A stretch of 24,161 nt of DNA from Flemingiibacterium sp045644145 (GCA_045644145.1 JAZRGK010000045.1:1-24161), one strand, 5' to 3'; shown: positions 6,734 through 16,652, counted from the stretch's first letter. Numbers and translations: made by a program. The notes: generated by a model not told the origin, from the letters alone.

Positions 6734-9700
6734 TCATACCACTTCAATTTCCGTACCGAGAGCAAAGGAATATACAACTACTTTTGAAACTTTTTTCGCA
6801 CTGATCTTTTCAAGCGCCGCCTTGTAATACAGTAGCTGAAGCTTATGGCGTTCTATTAACATTGCCTTGCCCTCGTATTCTGAATATTCCGGGGGAATGA
6901 AATCTGTTTTGTAGTCTATAAGCGTAAGCGTGCCGTCGGGATTTTCGAAGAAGCAGTCAATGACTCCCTGAACCAGAATGTTTTCCCCCTCAAGCGCTTT
7001 TTTCAGCTCAGCGTCGGTGGTGAAATCAGACGCAGAAAGACTTACGTTGAAACGGTGTTCACGCCATAACCGTTTTGCCGAACAAATCAGAGCGAACAGC
7101 GATCCCGAGAAAAATCCTGCGATGTGGCGCACGTCAATGAGAGATGCCGCACGGGGAGTTATAAAGCGTTCTGAGGATAGCCTTGCCGCCTCATTTTCTA
7201 TGGTTTCTGACATATCGTCGGAGAACCTCTTAAACATGGAAAAATCGCAGAATTGCATGAATAAATGAGTGGCAGTACCACGCTCTGCGCCCGTCGCTGT
7301 GGGAGTTCCCTTATCACAATCTAAGAACAGCGGACGTTTGGCACTAAAATCAAAGGCTTCATGCTCACTTTCAAGCTCTGCCGCATCCTCATCAAGCAGG
7401 GTGGGCACAAGCTTCGATACTGAGAGCTTCGCAGGAAGTCTTGATGACGCTTCGGTAGGATAAGTGAAATCAAACCGTTCGGACACAAGCCCTGCAAGCT
7501 CTTCAGTGCCGGTTTGAATTTCGCACTTTGCCTCTTCGGTGAAAATTGCGTCTTCGTAGGATGTTTCCGGCTTGGCGATTTCAACAACAGCCGGAAGCGG
7601 CTCATCCGATATAAGCTTTCGGTGCTCAAGGGCGGTGAGAATCCAGCGCATGTATCCGTTGTTCCGCATTATTATATAGCGGTTTAGCTTTTCGGCATCT
7701 GCCGCGCAGGAAGCTATCAGCTTGTCGGGATCGTTTACAAGCGCTGTTACATAAAGACGTTCTCTTGCACGGGTCATTGCGACATAGAGTACGCGCATTT
7801 CTTCTTCGAGCTGACTGTCCGCAAGCCGTTTGACTATTGCTTGCCGTATGGGGGTGTCGTATCTGGCAAACCCCGTGGAATCGGACAACTTCAGGGATAT
7901 GCCGAGTCCGCGCTCCATAACAATGTTTTTCTTCAAATCACCGTCGTTGAATTTTTTACCCGTGCCGCATATGAAGCATACCGGGAATTCAAGTCCCTTT
8001 GACTGATGTATTGTCATGAGCTTTACTGTATCGCTGGACTCACCAAACAGCTTTGCTGTTTCAAGCTCGGCTTTTTGCTCTAAGATATCGTTTATGTACC
8101 GTATGAAGTTGTAAAGCCCCTTGAAGGACGATGCTTCGAAACGCCTTGCATATTCATAGAGAAGCATAAGATTGGCGCGCCTTGCGGCATTTTCTTTGTC
8201 ATAAACAAGCGCAGGAAGATCCGTGACTGTGTATATATGCCACAAAAGACGGTCAACAGGCTGACCTATTGCTTCCTTCCGCAGATGTTCAAGGATACTT
8301 AGAAAGTCGTGTCCTTTCTTAAAATCGTTGGCTTCGGAATATTTCCGCAGGGCGTCATACAGACAGCCTTCCTTGTAAAAGTGGCGGATCTTTATAAGCT
8401 CGTCAAGAGTAAATCCGAATACGGGACTTTTCAAAGCACCTGCAAGATAGATATCCTTCGTTGGATTGTCAATCACGTTAAGTATGCACAGCGCAAGCAA
8501 AACCTCGGCGTTTTCAAAAAATCCGCTGGTTACGTTGTTGTAGCAGGGAATACCGTATTTCTCGAATACTTCCTCGAACACGGCAGAGTGTGCTTTTGCG
8601 CTTCGCATGAGAATTGCGATATCGCTTGGACGTATTGGGGTGCCGTTATTTTTCGTTCCCTCTGCAAGAAGGCGTTTTATCTCTCTTGCGGCATATTCGG
8701 CTTCGCGTCGCGAAACCGCTTCGTTTTCGCTGTCATCGTCTGAAGCTTCGCTTCCGTCGACAAGCACGATTTTTACCGGCTCACCGGATTCGCTGTCAAT
8801 TTTCGAATGAATGAGCAGATCATCTTCGGTAAACGGAATATCGCCCCTGCCGCTTGTAAAAAGACAGCCGGAAACAATGTTGGAAAAATCTATTACGGGA
8901 GCGTCACAGCGGAAATTGTCCGAGAGAAATACGGCGGTGCAGTTATCGGCGTTCTGTGCGCTGAATTTCTCTCTGTATTCGGCGAAGATATGAGGCTCAG
9001 CACCGCGGAATGCATAGATCGACTGCTTGATATCGCCAACCATGAATCGGTTGCGCCCGTTTGATACGGCACGGAATATTGCATCCTGCACCGCATTCAC
9101 ATCCTGATACTCGTCGATGTATATTTCATCGAAGCGACCTGCTATTTCTTTTGCGGCGGATGTAGGCTCGCCGTTTTCCACAAGCATCCGATAGGTTATC
9201 CGCTCCAAATCCCCGAAATCCGCAATTCCGCGACTGCGTTTTTCAGCTTCAAAGCGCGATAGGAAAACCTTTAGGAGCGTGTACATTTTATCAAGGGCAT
9301 CGGCGGTGTCAATACGGTTCTTGTGTAACTGTTCCGGTGTAAGAGAGAAGAATTTTTCCGCTAACTTACGGCGTTCAGCGTGGAATGCTTTTCTAAGCTC
9401 TTTGGCGTTTTCGATTTCTCCTGAAAAAATTCCGTTTCTTATACTCCCAAGCCTTGTAGGAATGAAATTATTAAAAAGCTCGGCAATATTGTTGTAACAT
9501 CCGCCCGTACACGCTTCGTTTACGCGGTCAATGAACAAAAGATCGTCAGAGAATGCAGGATAATAGTGCTTCATAAGCTTTTCGTCATCAAGCATTTCGT
9601 GAAGCACTCCGTCAAAGGTCGTACGGTATTCGGAAAGCTTGCCTTTTATAAGGTCAAGTATCTCTGCACCGCACCTGGTCAGCGCAAAATCGCGGTCATC

Positions 9701-10315
9701 GTTCCGTAATTCATTTGCGAAATTTTTTATAAAATCAATGTGTTCAGTGAAGCTTGAAAGGGCGTTTTCAATCTCTAAAAACACATCGGCAAGTCCCTCA
9801 TCGCTTTTTGTTCCCACAAATGTGTCCGCAAAGGCTTCAAAATCGGCGATAGGTTCGGACACGTTTCCGCTGTAATAATCGTCGATAAGCTCATTCATTA
9901 TATTTTTGCGGAGCAGGGTAACTTCCACATCATCGGCTATTCTGAAATTTGTGGGAAGCCTTGTGCTTTCCACATTCTCTTTTAAAATATCAAGACAAAA
10001 GCTGTGGATGGTGCATATCTTTGCGCGGTCGAGGGCGGTGAGCTGACGGGCAAGGCGGCGGTTCTTCGGCTGCTTTGCGAGTGCTTCCGAAAGAGCGGCT
10101 GATATTCGTTCTTTCAATTCGCCCGCGGCGGCTTTGGTAAAGGTAACGATAAGCATACGGGTTATGTCAGCGTCGCACGCCTCATCCGTAAGACGGCGGA
10201 TAATACGCTCGGTCAGCACTGCCGTTTTACCCGAACCTGCACCTGCAGATACAAGAATGTCGCTTCCGAAGGTTTCGATGGCTTTTGTTTGTGCGGCTGT
10301 CCAGTTCCTCACCAT
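6734..10315 (-). CDS. addA: AddA, helicase-nuclease subunit of AddAB
   Basis: A 1193-residue UvrD/SF1A helicase with a C-terminal RecB-family nuclease, close to the usual AddA length. Visible motifs: Q motif WTAAQ (5-9), Walker A SAGAGSGKT (23-31), motif II DEYQD (401-405), motif III GDIKQSIYAFRGAEP, motif V LMTIHQSKGLEFP, motif VI RVLYVAMTRARERLY, and nuclease GVIDCFF followed by IDYKTDF (D1134, K1136). AddAB resects double-strand breaks, degrading DNA until it meets a Chi site and then loading RecA. Start choice: ATG 10315 with AAAGGA 8 nt upstream, one base after the addB stop (TGATATG), which indicates translational coupling. A longer frame from 10381 would overlap addB by 65 nt and lacks support. 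It is the last gene of the operon. Confidence 0.95.
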   Translation of the reverse strand: MVRNWTAAQTKAIETFGSDILVSAGAGSGKTAVLTERIIRRLTDEACDADITRMLIVTFTKAAAGELKERISAALSEALAKQPKNRRLARQLTALDRAKICTIHSFCLDILKENVESTRLPTNFRIADDVEVTLLRKNIMNELIDDYYSGNVSEPIADFEAFADTFVGTKSDEGLADVFLEIENALSSFTEHIDFIKNFANELRNDDRDFALTRCGAEILDLIKGKLSEYRTTFDGVLHEMLDDEKLMKHYYPAFSDDLLFIDRVNEACTGGCYNNIAELFNNFIPTRLGSIRNGIFSGEIENAKELRKAFHAERRKLAEKFFSLTPEQLHKNRIDTADALDKMYTLLKVFLSRFEAEKRSRGIADFGDLERITYRMLVENGEPTSAAKEIAGRFDEIYIDEYQDVNAVQDAIFRAVSNGRNRFMVGDIKQSIYAFRGAEPHIFAEYREKFSAQNADNCTAVFLSDNFRCDAPVIDFSNIVSGCLFTSGRGDIPFTEDDLLIHSKIDSESGEPVKIVLVDGSEASDDDSENEAVSRREAEYAAREIKRLLAEGTKNNGTPIRPSDIAILMRSAKAHSAVFEEVFEKYGIPCYNNVTSGFFENAEVLLALCILNVIDNPTKDIYLAGALKSPVFGFTLDELIKIRHFYKEGCLYDALRKYSEANDFKKGHDFLSILEHLRKEAIGQPVDRLLWHIYTVTDLPALVYDKENAARRANLMLLYEYARRFEASSFKGLYNFIRYINDILEQKAELETAKLFGESSDTVKLMTIHQSKGLEFPVCFICGTGKKFNDGDLKKNIVMERGLGISLKLSDSTGFARYDTPIRQAIVKRLADSQLEEEMRVLYVAMTRARERLYVTALVNDPDKLIASCAADAEKLNRYIIMRNNGYMRWILTALEHRKLISDEPLPAVVEIAKPETSYEDAIFTEEAKCEIQTGTEELAGLVSERFDFTYPTEASSRLPAKLSVSKLVPTLLDEDAAELESEHEAFDFSAKRPLFLDCDKGTPTATGAERGTATHLFMQFCDFSMFKRFSDDMSETIENEAARLSSERFITPRAASLIDVRHIAGFFSGSLFALICSAKRLWREHRFNVSLSASDFTTDAELKKALEGENILVQGVIDCFFENPDGTLTLIDYKTDFIPPEYSEYEGKAMLIERHKLQLLYYKAALEKISAKKVSKVVVYSFALGTEIEVV

Positions 10316-10316
10316 A

Positions 10317-13300
10317 TCAGTTTCCTTTCCCGTCCGCAGCTTTTCGGCATATGGGACGCATTTCGCAGTATTTGCAGGCATCGTGCTTCTTTCCGCGGAT
10401 AGGCTTTACGCTTGCGTTCCCGCGTTTTATCTCGTTTCCGATATCTTTTAGGGTGTCCTCGATAGAGGAAAGCAGATTTTTGAAGCCCTCAAGCGAGGTG
10501 AGAGATTCGGGATTTGTAAAGCTTCCGTCTTTCTTCTGCCTTACGGGGATATAATGACCGGAAAGCTCCTTATCCATGGCGGTCAGCACTTCCGCATCGT
10601 CTAAAAGCAAACCCTTGCGGCTAAGCTTATCCGAAGCAAGCTTCTCCACTTCTTCGGGCGGAAGCTCTGCGTCCAGTGTAACCGTGGGAACGCCTGCCGA
10701 AAAATACAGCACGCCGGCAGGTAAAATCTCGCTGTTTTTGGCGAATTCTAATGCATTTTTCGGATTTGCCCCGTTTTTCTGTATGGAGAACAGATAAAGA
10801 AGCATCTGCATATTAAGACCCATGGAAACATCCTCGAGTGAGAAATCCTTTGAGCCGGTTTTGTAGTCAACCACGCGGACGTAGTATTTACCGTTATGCT
10901 CTAAAACATCCACTCTGTCGGCTATTCCGTAGACGTAGGCGGATGTACCGTCGGAGAGCTTTACGGAAATAGGCACCACCGCGGTTTCGCCTGAATCGGG
11001 GAAGCGTATGGGAAGCTCGAAAAATGATGGCTTAAAGCGGCTCTCGGCAAACTCCGATACAATATTTTTACAAAGCAGCCTTGATGAACGGCGGAGCCTT
11101 GCGAAAAGATGGGCAAGACGGTTTCCCGAAAAGTCCGGTGCGATGCGGCAGATGGAGCTCATGTAGTTTTGGATTATATCCTCTACCATGCACTCAAGCT
11201 CGGCATCGGTTATATCTGCAATATCGCCTTTTTCCTCGGCGGCACGCACGAAGTTTTCGAGTATATGATGTATGAATGTGCCGATGCTTGCACTGTCAAA
11301 GGTTGCAGGCTTCTTTTCTTCAAGCTTCAGGATATACTTGCAGAAATACGAGAAATGGCACAGCACAAAAGCGTCAAGCCTTGACTGTGTAAGCGCAAGG
11401 TCTCCCGGCATAAGCTCGGTGCAGATATCTTCTGACAGACAGTCGTTTTCACCCGAAAGCGGTATTGATAACTTTTCAAGGCGCGACCGCAGTTCATCGT
11501 CTTTCGCGGCATATTCACGCAGAGCGCATCCAAGCTCGGTGCCCTCAGTCTGAGCGATAAATTCAAGCAGATTTGCACGTCCGAACAGCTTATCTTTAGT
11601 TGGAATCTCGGTATACGAGGTTACTTTCACGTCAGAGAACAGTGAGGCAAGGCGCAGAGCACCGAAGGACGGCTTCATGGAATGTCCCGAAAGATCGGAA
11701 GAGGACCATACAACCGTCACGGAATCCGAAGCCGAGGTCAGCGCACGGTAGAAATAGAAGCGCTCGTCTGCAGCGCGGTATTCTCCACCCCCTGCAAGTT
11801 CAACGCCAATGCCTAAAAGAAGCTCACGGTCACGGTCTGTAAACATTCCTTCATCTGAGGTCGCCATGGGGAAGATACCCTCATTTGCTCCTATTATATA
11901 GGTATGCCGAGGGCTTGCACGAAGCAGGGAAGCATCGCCGATTATAACCTCATCAAGGGTTCCAGGGATTCTTCCAATGTCGGTATTATCGAAAATTATC
12001 TTTAAAAGCTCTGCATATACCGCGCTGTCAACGGGCATGTCCGGCATTACGGTGCAAAGCTCGTCGAGCGAATCAATAAGTATGCCGTAGAGCTGTTCAG
12101 CTTCTTGGGCTGACTGTGGATCGGTGGCTCTTAAGGCGGCGGCATCACGGGACAGCTTTGTTGGTATGTCAAGCGCAGTCAAAAAATTGTAGAGCGCCGA
12201 CGAATAGCCACGCACATCCTTTGCCTTATCAAGCGCAGAGTGAAAATCGTATACAGGCAGGATCACGGTTTCGCGGATTCTGTTTACATTATCGAGTATA
12301 TTTGCGGATTCTTCAGTAAATTCGGCTGTATATCCGTCGGGGTTCATTTCCCATGTATCAAGCCATGCGGAAAGTCCGCGAATCTTCCAAAGCTCCGCGT
12401 AATTTTCAATTGCAGATATTTCGTCCGGCGTTATCTGGCACAGTCCGGTCTTTATGTAGGATATAACATCGGATGTTCTGAAATTGGATGAGCGCAGTGT
12501 GAGCGCCGAAAGTATCAGCTTGATAAGCGGTTTGGTTTTTATATCCGTGCGTGTGGATTTGAAGTGCGGAATCTCATATTTTTCGAAAATAACGTCAAGA
12601 ATTCCGTCATAGCGCTCGATTCCTCTTGTAACTACCGATATATCCCGCCATTTTGCGCCGTTTTGTATCCGCCTGCATATATCCGCGGCAACGGCTTCGC
12701 ATTCTGAGAAAATATCGGGGCACTCAATAAATTTAAGATGGTTCGCGTCACCGATGTATCCGTCCTTTGCGGTAAGGTCTAACGACCAAAGATGTTTTTC
12801 CAAAAAATCAAGCTCCGGGTAAGCGGCTCTGCGGTTAGTACGCAGTACGGTTTCAGTTGTGCGGTGACCGGTATTTTCGGCTATGCGGCGAAGTTTTGCG
12901 GCGGCGGAAAGCTGATTTACAAAAAGCTCATCAGCAGATTGCTCGGGAATGTCGTCAAGGGTGAGAGAAACGGTCACACTTTCGGCGGTGTGGAATATTT
13001 CTTCCATCAGTGCGTATTCCTGAGGAGTAAAGCCGTTAAAGGAATCAAAAAATACATGTGTACCCGAGAAAAGCTTCTTTCCTTTAAGAAGCTCTGCGGC
13101 TTTCGTCAAATCGTCCGATGCGTCGTCAAGGCTTTCTTTTACAAGATTAGTATACGATGCGGCGGTAAGGGAAACATCGTAAAGCTTGTCCGAGAGCTTG
13201 GTGTGTCCCGCTTCGGAAAGCTTCTTTGCGGCTTTTTCAAGGGCGGCAGGGGAAATGCCGTAGGTTTTCATTTCGTTTACAGCCGAGAGCATTTTTGTCA

Positions 13301-13640
13301 CTGCACCGCGTTCTGCCGATGTGCGGCACCCAAGCATTGGCGCAAGCTCCGTGAGAGTTCGCCACATCATAAGCTGCTTTCCGCTGTTTGTGATATAATT
13401 ATAGGAAAGCCCGCCGTACTCGCGGAATATTCTGTTGCAAAGACGGCGGAAATTAAGAATTTCAAGCGACAGAGTAGGGGAGCCGTGAAGCATGGATGTC
13501 ATTTTTGATTCGGCATCCAGCGCCATTTGCTCGGGAACTATCAAAAATACAGTCCTTTCGTTCCGGACGGCTTCTGCCGCCTTTTGACAAACGCAGAAGG
13601 TCTTGCCGCTTCCGGATCTTCCGTAGATAAATTCAATCAT
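10317..13640 (-). CDS. addB: AddB, iron-sulfur nuclease/Chi-scanning subunit of AddAB
   Basis: A 1107-residue protein, in the size range of AddB. It begins with Walker A GRSGSGKT (7-14) and has a degenerate SF1-like core, as in characterised AddB, whose helicase is inactive and recognises Chi. The C-terminal nuclease carries GIADRVD and VVDYKTGS (D925, K927). The four cysteines expected to hold the nuclease [4Fe-4S] staple are present: one in LDAFVLCHF (C761) and the triad CKYCEMRPIC (C1089, C1092, C1098). Start choice: ATG 13640 follows AAGGAGATG at about 8 nt. It lies 11 nt after the upstream membrane protein gene and 1 nt before addA, so all three are one operon. Confidence 0.94.
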   Translation of the reverse strand: MIEFIYGRSGSGKTFCVCQKAAEAVRNERTVFLIVPEQMALDAESKMTSMLHGSPTLSLEILNFRRLCNRIFREYGGLSYNYITNSGKQLMMWRTLTELAPMLGCRTSAERGAVTKMLSAVNEMKTYGISPAALEKAAKKLSEAGHTKLSDKLYDVSLTAASYTNLVKESLDDASDDLTKAAELLKGKKLFSGTHVFFDSFNGFTPQEYALMEEIFHTAESVTVSLTLDDIPEQSADELFVNQLSAAAKLRRIAENTGHRTTETVLRTNRRAAYPELDFLEKHLWSLDLTAKDGYIGDANHLKFIECPDIFSECEAVAADICRRIQNGAKWRDISVVTRGIERYDGILDVIFEKYEIPHFKSTRTDIKTKPLIKLILSALTLRSSNFRTSDVISYIKTGLCQITPDEISAIENYAELWKIRGLSAWLDTWEMNPDGYTAEFTEESANILDNVNRIRETVILPVYDFHSALDKAKDVRGYSSALYNFLTALDIPTKLSRDAAALRATDPQSAQEAEQLYGILIDSLDELCTVMPDMPVDSAVYAELLKIIFDNTDIGRIPGTLDEVIIGDASLLRASPRHTYIIGANEGIFPMATSDEGMFTDRDRELLLGIGVELAGGGEYRAADERFYFYRALTSASDSVTVVWSSSDLSGHSMKPSFGALRLASLFSDVKVTSYTEIPTKDKLFGRANLLEFIAQTEGTELGCALREYAAKDDELRSRLEKLSIPLSGENDCLSEDICTELMPGDLALTQSRLDAFVLCHFSYFCKYILKLEEKKPATFDSASIGTFIHHILENFVRAAEEKGDIADITDAELECMVEDIIQNYMSSICRIAPDFSGNRLAHLFARLRRSSRLLCKNIVSEFAESRFKPSFFELPIRFPDSGETAVVPISVKLSDGTSAYVYGIADRVDVLEHNGKYYVRVVDYKTGSKDFSLEDVSMGLNMQMLLYLFSIQKNGANPKNALEFAKNSEILPAGVLYFSAGVPTVTLDAELPPEEVEKLASDKLSRKGLLLDDAEVLTAMDKELSGHYIPVRQKKDGSFTNPESLTSLEGFKNLLSSIEDTLKDIGNEIKRGNASVKPIRGKKHDACKYCEMRPICRKAADGKGN

Positions 13641-13651
13641 GTGGCATCTCC

Positions 13652-14188
13652 TTACAAAAGATAAATAAGCTTATCACCGAGTCCCTTAAACATTCGCCGT
13701 TTAAGCCGAAAGAAAAATGCATGGCGAACATAAAATACGCCGTTTTCGTATTTTGCACTGATGAACCGTCTGGATGGGGACGCAGTTATAATAAACACAG
13801 CCGCGCCGTTTTTTGAAAGTTCTTCGGCAAAGCTCTCGCCGAATGATCCCGCTCCTGAGAAAATCAGGATTTTATCCCGTTTCAGCGCACCGCGCAGATT
13901 GGCGTCTGACATTATACGTCTGCCGATAATAAGGTCGGCTATATAAAAAGAAACGATGGCAACAAAAAGTATGGGGATCACGAGAGCAAGAAGCGCGGCA
14001 GACAAAATAAGCACCGCGCTGGTTTCTATTATGGCAAAGGCAATGGAAATGTATTTAAAAATCCGCCCTATGAACAGAAAACGGCGAGAATATTTAATAA
14101 TCCGGTCTGCTATGCTCCAAAGTGATGTTTTACGCATTTTTGCGAAAAGATAGGTGAGAAAAGTTTTGTATTTTATAAGTTCGGGCAT
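13652..14188 (-). CDS. Unknown two-helix membrane protein, first gene of the addBA operon
   Basis: I do not recognise this 178-residue protein. It has a basic, amphipathic N terminus (about 1-43), two adjacent hydrophobic helices (about 44-66 and 68-89), and a basic cytosolic-looking tail (90-178). The tail contains DKILIFSGAGSFGESFAEEL (105-124), which reads like one strand-turn-helix of a Rossmann-type fold but is not a Walker A. The end is rich in Arg, Lys and Phe. Start choice: ATG 14188 has TTGGAG 6 nt upstream; a TTG four codons further upstream overlaps that ribosome site. Its promoter (14232-14260) drives the operon and only 11 nt separate it from addB. A link to DNA repair is suggested only by position. 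Confidence 0.75.
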   Translation of the reverse strand: MPELIKYKTFLTYLFAKMRKTSLWSIADRIIKYSRRFLFIGRIFKYISIAFAIIETSAVLILSAALLALVIPILFVAIVSFYIADLIIGRRIMSDANLRGALKRDKILIFSGAGSFGESFAEELSKNGAAVFIITASPSRRFISAKYENGVFYVRHAFFFRLKRRMFKGLGDKLIYLL

Positions 14189-14231
14189 TTTATGCTCCAA
14201 TAATACTAAAGACGTTATTCACCTTAATATT

Positions 14232-14260
14232 ATTATAACAGACGGAGCATATTATTACAA
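14232..14260 (-). promoter_or_regulatory. Promoter of the membrane protein-addB-addA operon
   Basis: On the minus strand, TTGTAA (14255-14260) and a perfect TATAAT (14232-14237) are 17 nt apart. The -10 lies 43 nt before the first start codon. It diverges from the promoter of the topoisomerase gene, about 50 nt away. Confidence 0.78.
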
Positions 14261-14309
14261 GATATTTTTTGGGTTTTTAGCGGAGCAGAGAGAATTTTCA
14301 CAAACTCTC

Positions 14310-14338
14310 TTTACTTTTGTGAGAAAATATGGTATAAT
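14310..14338 (+). promoter_or_regulatory. Promoter of the GyrB/ParE-like gene
   Basis: TTTACT (14310-14315) and a perfect TATAAT (14333-14338) are separated by 17 nt. The -10 is 35 nt before the ATG at 14374, whose ribosome site is GAGG at 14364-14367. Confidence 0.75.
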
Positions 14339-14373
14339 ATACAGTAACATATAAAAGATTAACGAGGTTTGAG

Positions 14374-16368
14374 ATGGCTGTAAAGAATAAGGAATCTTAT
14401 GGCGACCAAAGTATATCAAGTCTTAAAGGCCCGGACAGAGTCAGAAAACGTCCGGCGGTAATTTTCGGCTCGGACGGACTTGAGGGATGTGAGCACTCTT
14501 TTTTTGAGATACTTTCAAACTCTGCCGACGAAGCGCGTGAAGGTTACGGAGATGAAATAAGAGTAAAGGTGTTTGCCGACCATTCCATAGAGGTAGACGA
14601 TCTGGGTCGCGGTGTGCCTCTTGGATGGAACGAGGCAGAGCAGCGCTTTAACTGGGAGCTTGTATTCTGCGAGCTTTATGCAGGCGGTAAATACGACAAC
14701 AACTCCGGCGATTCCTCTTATGAATATTCACTGGGACTGAACGGTCTTGGTGCCTGCTCCACGCAGTATTCCTCGGCTTATATGGAAGTCGCATCTTACA
14801 AGGGTGATACCGTAAGCCGCATAAGCTTTGAAAAGGGATATCCTGTAAGTGAGCTTATCACCGAGCCTCTTGACAAAAAATCCCGCCGCACGGGTACTAC
14901 TATACGCTGGCTTCCCGACCTTGACGTATTTACGGATATAAATATCCCTCATGAGTTTTTCACCGAAACCATGAAGAAGCAGTCTATCGTCAATCCAAAG
15001 GTTAAGTTCATTTTGGAGCTTGAGAAGGCGGATGGGGAATTTGAGGAAAACGTATATTTTTACGAAAACGGCATTGCTGACTATCTTAACGAGCTTTGCG
15101 GTGATTCACAGCTCATTGCGCCGGTAAACTGGCATCTTGAAGCCATGGGTCGTGACCGTGCGGATATGAAGGATTACAAGTTGAAGGTGGATATTGTATT
15201 TTCTATTTCCAACACGGTAAATGTGATCGAATACTACCACAATTCCAGCTTTCTTGAGCACGGCGGCTCACCGGATAAGGCGGTGAGAAGCGCCTTTGTT
15301 TACGCAGTGGACAAGTATCTTAAGGCACAGGGCAAATATACCAAAAATGAGGGTAAGATCACCTACGACGACATAAAGGACTGCCTTGTGCTTGTATCAA
15401 ACGGCGTGTCTACCATAGCTTCTTACGCGAACCAGACCAAAAAGGCAATAACAAACACCTTTATCGCCGAGGCAATGACGGATTTCCTTAAGCAAAAGCT
15501 TGAAATATACTTTGCCGAGAATCCCACCGAAGCCGAGCGCATGGCAAATCAGATACTCATAAACAAGCGCTCACGCGAGAAGGCGGAAACCACTCGTCTT
15601 GATATAAAGAAGCAGCTTACGGGCAAGATCGACATTGTCAACCGCATCGATAAGTATGTGGGATGCCGCAGTAAAGACCCTGAACGGCGTGAGCTTTACA
15701 TCGTTGAGGGCGATTCCGCGCTTACATCCTGTAAGCTTGGACGTGCGGCGGAATTTCAAGCGATAATCGCTGTCCGCGGAAAGACGCTTAACTGCTTAAA
15801 AAGCGGATATGATAAGATTTTCAAGTCCGAAGTTATTATGAACCTTCTTAAGGTTATCGGATGCGGCGTCGAGATAAAGGGAAAGGTCAAGGGCGATATT
15901 GCTGCCTTTGATTACGATGCGCTCCGTTGGTCTAAGATCATAATTTGTACCGATGCTGACGAGGACGGATATCAGATAAGAACGCTGATACTGACCATGT
16001 TCTACAGACTGCTTCCCACACTTATCAAAAAAGGGAAAGTCTATATTGCAGAGTCACCACTGTTTGAGATCACCTGCAAGGATAAGATACAGTTTGCCTA
16101 CAATGAGCAGGAAAAACAGGATATTGTGGCGAAACTCGGAAACGCAAAGTATACACTTCAGCGCTCAAAGGGACTTGGTGAAAATGAGCCGGATATGATG
16201 TGGCAGACTACCATGAATCCCGAAACAAGACGTCTTATCAAGGTAAACGAGGCGGATGCCGAGGAAACTGCGAGAATCTTTGAAACGCTTCTCGGCGACG
16301 ATCTTGAGGCAAGAAAGGAATACATTACGCTCTACGGAAATCAGTATTACACCAAAGAAGAAGTGTAA
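14374..16368 (+). CDS. Divergent type IIA topoisomerase subunit B (GyrB/ParE paralogue)
   Basis: A 664-residue protein with the full GyrB/ParE order. The GHKL ATPase has N box E45-x3-N49-x2-D52, DDLGRGVP (75-82) where the usual form is DNGRGIP, and GLNGLGA (121-127) where the usual form is GLHGVGA. A transducer domain follows, with the ATP-contacting QTK loop (354-356). The Toprim domain has EGDSA (445-449) and DADED (527-531) for metal binding, then KGLGE (599-603). All catalytic residues appear intact, so it should bind ATP and form half of a DNA gate. The consensus drift marks it as a paralogue rather than housekeeping gyrB or parE. B subunits need an A subunit carrying the active Tyr; none is adjacent, since a terminator follows directly and the next gene is hydC. 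It could pair with a distant parC/gyrA-like protein. It is monocistronic. Confidence 0.88.
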   Translation: MAVKNKESYGDQSISSLKGPDRVRKRPAVIFGSDGLEGCEHSFFEILSNSADEAREGYGDEIRVKVFADHSIEVDDLGRGVPLGWNEAEQRFNWELVFCELYAGGKYDNNSGDSSYEYSLGLNGLGACSTQYSSAYMEVASYKGDTVSRISFEKGYPVSELITEPLDKKSRRTGTTIRWLPDLDVFTDINIPHEFFTETMKKQSIVNPKVKFILELEKADGEFEENVYFYENGIADYLNELCGDSQLIAPVNWHLEAMGRDRADMKDYKLKVDIVFSISNTVNVIEYYHNSSFLEHGGSPDKAVRSAFVYAVDKYLKAQGKYTKNEGKITYDDIKDCLVLVSNGVSTIASYANQTKKAITNTFIAEAMTDFLKQKLEIYFAENPTEAERMANQILINKRSREKAETTRLDIKKQLTGKIDIVNRIDKYVGCRSKDPERRELYIVEGDSALTSCKLGRAAEFQAIIAVRGKTLNCLKSGYDKIFKSEVIMNLLKVIGCGVEIKGKVKGDIAAFDYDALRWSKIIICTDADEDGYQIRTLILTMFYRLLPTLIKKGKVYIAESPLFEITCKDKIQFAYNEQEKQDIVAKLGNAKYTLQRSKGLGENEPDMMWQTTMNPETRRLIKVNEADAEETARIFETLLGDDLEARKEYITLYGNQYYTKEEV

Positions 16369-16392
16369 TTTGCAGCGTGATGCGCGATACCG

Positions 16393-16430
16393 TACCCCGA
16401 CGGATTTTTTAGAATTCGTCGGGGTATTTT
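16393..16430 (+). terminator. Terminator of the GyrB/ParE-like gene
   Basis: Stem TACCCCGACG / CGTCGGGGTA, extendable by a G-T and an A-T pair, is followed by a short T run (TTTT). It begins 25 nt after the stop codon and isolates the gene from the hyd operon. Confidence 0.88.
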
Positions 16431-16586
16431 CGTTGGGCTGAGGTTCAATATAAAGATTCCTTTCCGAAAATCTAGGTTTATATGCATGAAATTGTAAATC
16501 CACCCGTATATTACGTTATGCCAAGCCGTATATCACGACAGGTTAAATTTATAATGTAAAACTTTAAAATATTTTCATGAAAACTC

Positions 16587-16615
16587 TTGTCTTTTCTCAA
16601 GTTATGGTGTATAAT
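16587..16615 (+). promoter_or_regulatory. Sigma-A promoter of the hyd operon
   Basis: TTGTCT (16587-16592) and a perfect TATAAT (16610-16615) are separated by 17 nt. Transcription should begin near 16622, giving a leader of about 117 nt. Confidence 0.82.
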
Positions 16616-16652
16616 GTATTAGTAAGCCATGATGGGGTGGTATGTGTAATGA

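Noticed and set aside
16431..16586. Riboswitch or small RNA in the region before the hyd promoter
   Set aside because: No stable nested hairpins, conserved riboswitch core or terminator were seen; it reads as ordinary A/T-rich spacer.
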